A stretch of 64,000 nucleotides of DNA, taken from contig NZ_JAHVAA010000013.1 in NCBI RefSeq assembly GCF_019264485.1, positions 78,149 through 142,148 of the forward strand, read 5' to 3'. The notes beneath the pieces were generated by a model, which did no database searches, was not told the DNA's origin, and saw only the letters and a list, made by a program, of their open reading frames with translations. Below, piece by piece: positions 58,889 to 64,000 of this stretch. The translations under genes and the position numbers were made by a program. Position 1 is the first letter of the stretch. Every line of letters starts with the position of its first letter. The DNA comes from Sediminibacterium sp. (GTDB lineage Bacteria; Bacteroidota; Bacteroidia; Chitinophagales; Chitinophagaceae).

Positions 58889-61516
58889 CTATATATTTTT
58901 TAAACTCTCTTCAATGTTTTTAATTCTTGCCTCTGCATCAGCCATTTTTTTACGCTCAAGTTCCACTACTTCTGCTTTTGCATTTTGTACAAAACGTTCA
59001 TTGCTGAGTTTTTTCAAAACACTGTCACGGAAATTTTTCTGGTACTCCAGGTCTTTCAGTAGCTCGGCTTTAAGTGATGTTGTATCAAGCTGTTTCTCTG
59101 TTTCAATAAAGAACTTGTCTTTTTCTACAGCCACTACTATCATATTGTTGGTGCTGGCAGATTCGAAATCTATTTTTTCTGCGTTCACCTGTTTCGAAAG
59201 TATTCCTGTGATATTTTGATAAGGGGTCTGATCAACTGTTTCAATATGAAGTTTTATCGGGTCTTTTGGTTTGATCTGGTTTTTATTTCTGGCATCACGT
59301 AATGCAGAAATTACCTGTTTTAATAATTCACCTGCCCGGAGGATATCATGATTGCTTTTTCCGGTAATGGTTTGTTGTTTTATACAAAGGTCTTCTTCCT
59401 GTTGTCTTAATAACTGGTAAATCTCTTCGGTAATAAATGGCATGAAAGGATGTAATAACTGCATCATCTCTTCAAAATAACCAATGGTTTTGTTATATAC
59501 GGCTGCATCAACCGGCTGCTCAAAACCTGGCTTGGCCCATTCGAGGTACCAGCTGCAGAAATCATCCCATACCAGTGAATACAGGGTTTTCAATGCCTCG
59601 CTGAGTCTGAACTGCTGCATCAATGTTTCTACTTCCTGTTTAACCTGACTGAGACGCGATTCGAACCAGTCGGTGGCGAAGGAGGAAGGCTGTGAGCCTT
59701 GGGCTGTGAGTGATGAGCTTTCTATGCGCGATTCCCAGCTTTTGATGAGTTTGAGCGCATTCCAGAGTTTATTGTTGAAATTTCTTCCCTGTTCCAGTGC
59801 AGATTCATCAAATAAAATATCATTTCCGGCAGGTGAAGATATCATGATGCCAAAACGTACTGCATCGGCGCCATACTGATCAATCAGTGCCAGCAGATCA
59901 GGAGAGTTGCCGAGGCTTTTACTCATTTTTCTTCCCTGCTTATCCCTTACAATACCTGTGAAATAAACATGTTTGAAAGGAATCTCTTTCATATATGCTT
60001 CTCCCGCCATGATCATACGCGCTACCCAGAAGAATATAATTTCAGGAGCGGTTACCAGTGTATTGGTAGGATAATAATATTTCACTTCTGCATTTCCCGG
60101 ATCAGAAAATCCCTTGAATACTTCAAAAGGCCAGAGCCAACTGGAGAACCAGGTATCAAGACAGTCATCGTCCTGACGTAGATCGGCAATAGTGAGCCCT
60201 GAGCTTTGAGCCTTGAGCTTTGAGTAGGCTTCTTCTTTTGTAGCAGCAACTGCGTATTGTCCATCTGGTGTATACCATGCTGGAATTCGATGGCCCCACC
60301 AGAGCTGGCGGCTGATGCACCAGTCTTTAATATTCTCCATCCAGTGACGGTAGAGATTTTTAAATTTAGCCGGATGGAATTGTATTTCTTCCTCCATCAC
60401 GGCTTTTAAGGCTGGTGCTGCCAGTTCTTTCATGCTTACCCACCATTGCAAACTCAAACGGGGCTCAACAACAGCATCTGTTCTTTCACTAAAACCTACC
60501 TGATTGGTATAGTCTTCAATCTTTACAATATGTCCTTTGCCTTCCAGTTCAGGTACTATTTTTTTACGCACTTCAAAACGATCTTCACCAAGGTATAACT
60601 GTGCGGCTTCGCTCATGGTGCCGTCATCGTTCATGGTGTCGATTACTTCGAGGTTGTATTTCTGTCCCAACTGGTAATCATTCATATCATGTGCCGGTGT
60701 TACTTTCAGTGCACCGGTACCAAAGTCGGTAGTTACATATTCGTCGGCAATAATGGGTATACGACGCCCGATCAACGGAACAATGGCATATTTACCATGC
60801 AGGTGTTGGTAACGTTCATCATCAGGATTTACGCAAATGGCAGTGTCTCCCAAAATGGTTTCCGGACGAACAGTTGCGATAGTGATATGCTCATCGCTTT
60901 CCGCAATCTGGTACCGAACATAATAGAGTTTGCTTTTTACTTCCTTGTAAATTACTTCTTCATCACTCAAAGCCGTTTTGGCTTTTACATCCCAGTTGAT
61001 CATACGTTTACCACGGTAGATCAATCCTTTTTTATGGAGGTCAACAAATACATCAATTACTGATTTGTAATAAGCATCATCCATGGTAAAAGAAGTGCGA
61101 TCCCAGTCGAGGCTGCAACCCATTTTCTTTAACTGCTGTAAAATGATTCCACCATATTTTTCCTTCCATTCCCAGGCATACTGGAGAAACTCTTCACGAC
61201 CGATTGACGATTTTGCAATGCCTCTCTCACGCAGCATAGCCACTACTTTGGCTTCTGTGGCAATGGAAGCATGATCGGTGCCTGGTACCCAACAGGCATT
61301 TTTGCCTTGCATACGGGCTCGACGAACAAGAATATCCTGGATGGTATTGTTCAGGCAATGACCCATGTGTAATACACCTGTAACATTGGGAGGAGGTATT
61401 ACCACAGTAAACGACTCACGATGGTCGGGCTTGCTGTTGAAATAACCTTTATCCAACCAATGCTGATACCATTTGGCTTCAATATCTCCGGGTAAGTAGT
61501 TCTTGCTCAATTCCAT
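58889..61516 (-). CDS. valS: Valyl-tRNA synthetase
   Basis: An 875-residue class I synthetase. It opens with LSKNYLPGDIEAKWYQHWLD. The HIGH-type motif is PPNVTGVLHMGHCLNNTIQD; the editing domain has TIATVRPETILGDTA, and DDDCLDTWFSSWLWPFEVFK follows. The KMSKS loop is GRKMSKSLGNSPDLLALIDQ, and the tail has the coiled-coil arm. Two variable segments are coded by word-like repeat DNA: SKLKAQSSGL at 60191-60230 and SSLTAQGSQPSS at 59688-59722. ATG 61516 is the family start; the frame runs 36 codons further upstream over the promoter. It charges tRNA-Val. Confidence 0.95.
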   Translation of the reverse strand: MELSKNYLPGDIEAKWYQHWLDKGYFNSKPDHRESFTVVIPPPNVTGVLHMGHCLNNTIQDILVRRARMQGKNACWVPGTDHASIATEAKVVAMLRERGIAKSSIGREEFLQYAWEWKEKYGGIILQQLKKMGCSLDWDRTSFTMDDAYYKSVIDVFVDLHKKGLIYRGKRMINWDVKAKTALSDEEVIYKEVKSKLYYVRYQIAESDEHITIATVRPETILGDTAICVNPDDERYQHLHGKYAIVPLIGRRIPIIADEYVTTDFGTGALKVTPAHDMNDYQLGQKYNLEVIDTMNDDGTMSEAAQLYLGEDRFEVRKKIVPELEGKGHIVKIEDYTNQVGFSERTDAVVEPRLSLQWWVSMKELAAPALKAVMEEEIQFHPAKFKNLYRHWMENIKDWCISRQLWWGHRIPAWYTPDGQYAVAATKEEAYSKLKAQSSGLTIADLRQDDDCLDTWFSSWLWPFEVFKGFSDPGNAEVKYYYPTNTLVTAPEIIFFWVARMIMAGEAYMKEIPFKHVYFTGIVRDKQGRKMSKSLGNSPDLLALIDQYGADAVRFGIMISSPAGNDILFDESALEQGRNFNNKLWNALKLIKSWESRIESSSLTAQGSQPSSFATDWFESRLSQVKQEVETLMQQFRLSEALKTLYSLVWDDFCSWYLEWAKPGFEQPVDAAVYNKTIGYFEEMMQLLHPFMPFITEEIYQLLRQQEEDLCIKQQTITGKSNHDILRAGELLKQVISALRDARNKNQIKPKDPIKLHIETVDQTPYQNITGILSKQVNAEKIDFESASTNNMIVVAVEKDKFFIETEKQLDTTSLKAELLKDLEYQKNFRDSVLKKLSNERFVQNAKAEVVELERKKMADAEARIKNIEESLKNI
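59688..59722. repeat. In-frame word-like repeat inside valS (GTGAGCCTTGGGCTGTGAG)
   Basis: The plus strand reads GGCTGTGAGCCTTGGGCTGT followed by GAGTGATGAGCTTTCT, the same kind of GAGCT words as at 54848. It codes for SSLTAQGSQPSS in a linker before the anticodon-binding part of valS. Confidence 0.55.
60191..60230. repeat. In-frame word-like repeat inside valS (GAGCTTTGAGCCTTGAGC)
   Basis: Plus-strand GTGAGCCCTGAGCTTTGAGC and CTTGAGCTTTGAGTAGGCT are direct repeats of the GAGCTTTGAG word. The stretch codes for AYSKLKAQSSGLT, a variable loop just before the conserved DTWFSSW block. Confidence 0.6.
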
Positions 61517-61541
61517 TCCTGATCCTGTTTTTACGGGTGGC

Positions 61542-61549
61542 AAACTTAC
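61542..61549 (-). promoter_or_regulatory. -7 box of valS (TAAGTTTG)
   Basis: TAAGTTTG on the minus strand is an exact TAnnTTTG box, 25 bases before the valS ATG. Confidence 0.6.
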
Positions 61550-61616
61550 GAAAAACCGGGGGCAGAGAGAAGGGTAAACTAAAATGGATGAGGTGGTGCT
61601 ATTACAATTGTAGTAT

Positions 61617-61669
61617 TTAGCCACAGATTCACAGATTTCAGGCCATTAATCTGTGTGTCTGTGGCTAAA
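61617..61669. repeat. Word-like palindrome (TTAGCCACAGATTCACAGATT)
   Basis: TTTAGCCACAGATTCACAGAT at 61617-61637 is matched by ATCTGTGTGTCTGTGGCTAAA at 61649-61669 with two mismatches. It lies upstream of valS, next to a separate terminator of the lipoprotein gene. Confidence 0.65.
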
Positions 61670-61693
61670 ATCCTCCATCAGAAGACATAAAAA

Positions 61694-61711
61694 AACCACG
61701 CAGGCGTGGTT
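61694..61711 (-). terminator. Terminator of the small lipoprotein gene
   Basis: AACCACGC (61694-61701) pairs with GCGTGGTT (61704-61711) in a tight hairpin, followed on the minus strand by seven T. Confidence 0.8.
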
Positions 61712-61738
61712 CTTGGTATATGGGTAGGGATCTGTTAC

Positions 61739-61984
61739 TTACCAAACATGAACAGCTTCATTCCATTCCAGTAAAGAAATGGCAGCAGGAGTCTGGTAGC
61801 GGGTTTGCTTTTCTTCATTCGATTCGGCAGTTATACCTGCAGCCAAAGCCTCTTTTTTCTTGATGCTCATAGATGTGCAGCAACTGGCCAATTTCTTGCC
61901 TGTATTCTTACAAAAACTACGGATCTGATTGCCACTACAGGCGGTAAAAGCGATCAGCAGGCAGATCAGTATAATATTCTTCAT
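61739..61984 (-). CDS. Small Cys-rich lipoprotein of unknown function
   Basis: An 81-residue protein with a clear lipobox: KNIILICLLIAFTACSGNQI, with lipidation at Cys16. The short mature part has a pair of cysteines in SFCKNTGKKLASCCTSMSIK and a variable tail ending EWNEAVHVW. No family was recognised. Taken from ATG 61984; an upstream frame extension is not needed for the signal. The minus-strand -7 box TAGCTTTG at 62010-62003 and the T-run terminator at 61694 support a real, separately transcribed gene. Confidence 0.72.
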   Translation of the reverse strand: MKNIILICLLIAFTACSGNQIRSFCKNTGKKLASCCTSMSIKKKEALAAGITAESNEEKQTRYQTPAAISLLEWNEAVHVW

Positions 61985-62002
61985 GTCAGTTGTTTTCTGG
62001 TG

Positions 62003-62010
62003 CAAAGCTA
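62003..62010 (-). promoter_or_regulatory. -7 box of the lipoprotein gene (TAGCTTTG)
   Basis: On the minus strand TAGCTTTG matches the consensus, 18 bases before the ATG. A small hairpin (CCTGTTATT...ATACAGG) lies just upstream. Confidence 0.5.
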
Positions 62011-62311
62011 ATCCTGTATTTTATAATAACAGGTTAATCATTGTTAATTATACCTAACGTTTATTAAGACTTTAGGTTACAGTTTTTGGGCAACTTTTTT
62101 TAATAAGTCTGAACCAGGCTCAAATTATTACAGTCCCGGTGATTTTTATATCGGGACTGTAATAGTGAGTGATGAAGTAGGGACAAAGGTTTATCAAGTA
62201 TGACCAGCCCAATGCCTTATTCCCATAGATTGGTTACCCTGTGGCAATAAATAACCTTAGGGTAACATGGGTTACCGCAGCATTTTAAGTGTATAATACC
62301 AGCGAAGATTA
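62011..62311. other. Intergenic stretch with hairpin and GGTTACC repeats
   Basis: No gene was found in these 300 bases. ATTACAGTCCCG at 62127-62138 pairs perfectly with 62152-62163, likely a terminator. GGTTACCCT at 62232-62240, AGGGTAAC at 62259-62266 and GGGTTACC at 62269-62276 form inverted and direct copies of one motif, possibly a protein-binding site. Confidence 0.45.
62127..62163. terminator. Hairpin, probable terminator of the small membrane ORF
   Basis: A perfect 12-bp stem (ATTACAGTCCCG and its complement) encloses a 13-base AT-rich loop. It lies about 150 bases after the 62312 ORF on the minus strand. Confidence 0.6.
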
Positions 62312-62431
62312 TTATGACCGACCCTTCCATTCAAGATAGGAAATCACCACTACTACAATGAGGATCAGTGCTACAATAGTGGCATTACGGGCATTCTCAC
62401 TCAGGTGAAAATGAGATTTTGTGTTAGACAT
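62312..62431 (-). CDS. Candidate 39-residue single-span membrane protein
   Basis: The frame begins at ATG 62431 and ends at TAA 62312. It codes for a short polar N-terminus (SNTKSHFHLSENARN), one strongly hydrophobic helix (ATIVALILIVVVVISYLEW) and a positive tail (KGRS), a layout typical of small membrane proteins. The frame is in an otherwise geneless region, 163 bases from the next gene. No family was recognised. The positive-outside/negative rule favours the C-terminus in the cytoplasm. Chance is possible because the frame is short. Confidence 0.5.
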   Translation of the reverse strand: MSNTKSHFHLSENARNATIVALILIVVVVISYLEWKGRS

Positions 62432-62594
62432 GGCAAGCAGATTTGGTACGTAAAAAGGTTTTACGGTCTTTCAGAGGATATAAAAACATCTTTGAGAGAC
62501 AACCAGGCTTACAGTCAATTCCGGGGCTAAAGGGGGATTAAAAATTCTTTGTTTGTAAGATATGTGATTATTCCCGAATTTACAAGCCTGATTT

Positions 62595-63908
62595 ATGCAG
62601 TTTGCGATCGTTGATATAGAAACAACCGGCGGCTTCCCTGAGCAACATGGAATGACTGAAATAGCTATTGTATTACACAATGGAACCGAAGTGGAGGGGC
62701 GTTACGAAACCCTGATTAACCCTCATCAGCCCATTCCACCCTATATCGCCAATATGACGGGTATTTCGGATAAAATGGTTTCAGAAGCGCCTTCTTTCGA
62801 AGAAGTGGCACCCCATATTTTTAACCTGCTTAAGGACCGGATTTTTGTGGCGCATAATGTGAATTTCGATTATTCTTTCGTGAAGTGTCATTTGCAACAG
62901 GCAGGTTTTCAATTAAATGTATCAAAGCTCTGCACCATCCGGCTGGCCCGCAAAGTGTTCCCAGGGTTCAGGAAATATGGACTTGGACATTTATGCCGCG
63001 AATTGGATATACAGATCACCAACCGGCATCGTGCGGGTGGTGATGCTATTGCCACAGCACAAATACTGGATCTGGTTTTACAGAACAATGGCATGCGACT
63101 CATTAAAGAGTTGCTCAAAAGAGATAACCATAACCAGACCCTTCCGGCACATTTGCCGGAGCACCAGGTCAAAAACCTGCCGCAGCTTCCGGGCGTATAT
63201 TATTTCCACGACCAGAAAGACAAAGTGATTTATGTGGGTAAGGCCAAAAACCTCAAGAAAAGGGTACTGAGCCATTTTACAGGTCTTGATACCAGTAAAA
63301 AGCGACAGGAGCTGTTAAGAACCGTACACCGGATTTCTCATGTGGAATGTCCCACTGAATTTATCGCTTCTCTTTTTGAAAGTGTTGAAATAAAGAGGCT
63401 ATGGCCGGCTCATAACAAGAGTCAGAAAAGATTTGAGCAGGTATGGGGTATTTATATGTTTGAAGACAGTAGGGGTTACCTGCGGCTGGCCATCGATAAA
63501 AAAAGAAAATACCTGCAGCCTTTATTGTCATTTGCTCTCCTGGCTGATGCCCATCGTATGTTATGGAAAATGGTAAAAACCTTTGAGTTGAATCCTGCGC
63601 TTTGCTTCCTTGACATGACAGAACAAAAAGAATGGCCTGAAGTAGACCTGTATAATGAAAAAATAAAAGAAGCCATTCAATGGACGATTGATCAGAAAGA
63701 AACCTTTATTATCCGTGATAAAGGAGCCTGTGTGCTGGTAGAAAACGGGGTGTTTTATGGTATGGGTACCCCTGATCAAAATATTCAGATTGAAGCGCTG
63801 GATATTCTGAAAGAACACCTGACTACTTATCCTGAGAATGAAGCGATACGATCCATGATCCGTAGTTTTACAGAACGGTATCCCGCAAAAGTTATTCGAA
63901 TCGCATAG
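62595..63908 (+). CDS. DEDDh exonuclease fused to a GIY-YIG nuclease domain
   Basis: A 437-residue protein. Residues about 1-170 are a DnaQ-like 3'-5' exonuclease: AIVDIETTGG (first Asp-x-Glu), VAHNVNFDYSFV, then HRAGGDAIATAQI with the His-Asp pair. Residues about 195-280 are GIY-YIG as in UvrC/Cho: LPQLPGVYYFHDQKDKVIYV, GKAKNLKKRVLSHF and LFESVEIKRLWPAHN with catalytic Tyr/Arg/Glu. The rest is a less conserved C-domain. Unlike UvrC there is no UvrBC or RNase H-like part. Such epsilon-UvrC fusions occur in several phyla; a role in DNA repair is likely but unproven. Confidence 0.9.
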   Translation: MQFAIVDIETTGGFPEQHGMTEIAIVLHNGTEVEGRYETLINPHQPIPPYIANMTGISDKMVSEAPSFEEVAPHIFNLLKDRIFVAHNVNFDYSFVKCHLQQAGFQLNVSKLCTIRLARKVFPGFRKYGLGHLCRELDIQITNRHRAGGDAIATAQILDLVLQNNGMRLIKELLKRDNHNQTLPAHLPEHQVKNLPQLPGVYYFHDQKDKVIYVGKAKNLKKRVLSHFTGLDTSKKRQELLRTVHRISHVECPTEFIASLFESVEIKRLWPAHNKSQKRFEQVWGIYMFEDSRGYLRLAIDKKRKYLQPLLSFALLADAHRMLWKMVKTFELNPALCFLDMTEQKEWPEVDLYNEKIKEAIQWTIDQKETFIIRDKGACVLVENGVFYGMGTPDQNIQIEALDILKEHLTTYPENEAIRSMIRSFTERYPAKVIRIA

Positions 63909-63918
63909 GAGTTGGGTA

Positions 63919-64000
63919 GTCCGAAAGACCGGAAGTCGGAAAGTCCGGAAGTCCGACGATGACATCTGTAATAAATTTTTCTTTCGGTCTTCCGGACTTT
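63919..64000. repeat. Word-like palindrome at the right edge (GTCCGAAAGACCGGAAGTC family, incomplete)
   Basis: The left arm reads GTCCGAAAGACCGGAAGTC and GGAAAGTCCGGAAGTCCGAC; the right arm begins CTTTCGGTCTTCCGGACTTT and runs off the window. It follows the exonuclease gene and belongs with 29687 and 51916. Confidence 0.65.

Overview
The window looks like a chromosomal segment of a Bacteroidota bacterium, most likely a Chitinophagaceae-type genome. Signs of this are promoters of the TAnnTTTG type close to start codons, little sign of Shine-Dalgarno sites, a SusC/SusD scar, DUF2911 proteins, BshC, a moaC-moaB fusion and two Bacteroidetes-style tyrosine recombinases. No rRNA gene, complete tRNA gene, CRISPR array or insertion sequence was seen.

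Region 1 (1-10.55 kb) is an accessory island. A leftward operon carries a PL6 alginate lyase, an SDR reductase and a PL17 oligoalginate lyase, followed by an in-frame scar of a deleted susC-susD pair and the start of a carbohydrate acetylesterase. A divergent LacI-type regulator sits upstream. Two leftward tyrosine recombinases follow. Short pieces resembling tRNA 3' ends, each with its own terminator hairpin, lie at about 8.81 kb and 10.5 kb and suggest stacked integration events.

Region 2 (10.6-14.5 kb) has an SDR, a SAM hydroxide adenosyltransferase-like protein, dihydrolipoyl dehydrogenase and a small exported monooxygenase-like protein. Region 3 (14.8-28.1 kb) is one long rightward block. 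It has two two-subunit molybdenum hydroxylases (isoquinoline 1-oxidoreductase/aldehyde dehydrogenase type), a c-type cytochrome, XdhC, a MobA/MocA-like nucleotidyltransferase, MoaA, MoeA, a TauE/SafE permease, MoaD, MoeB-rhodanese, MoaE and a MoaC-MoaB fusion. It thus encodes nearly the whole route from GTP to a nucleotide-modified molybdenum cofactor next to its likely client enzymes.

Region 4 (28.2-64 kb) is ordinary chromosome: prfC, rimO, bshC, purE, pdxJ, a ubiD-family decarboxylase, ahcY with a divergent Lrp/AsnC regulator, valS, two GH enzymes (GH29, GH20), a BamA/TamA-like barrel, two histidine kinases (one paired with a LuxR-type response regulator), and a DEDDh exonuclease/GIY-YIG fusion that ends just before the right edge.

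The most unusual feature at whole-window scale is a set of word-like, imperfectly palindromic repeats in intergenic gaps. They fall into several families built from short reiterated words (for example GTCCGAAAGTC, AGCTTGTAGC, ATTGACCATTCACC). One lies between a strong promoter and the start codon of prfC. Words of the same kind also occur in frame in two variable segments of valS.
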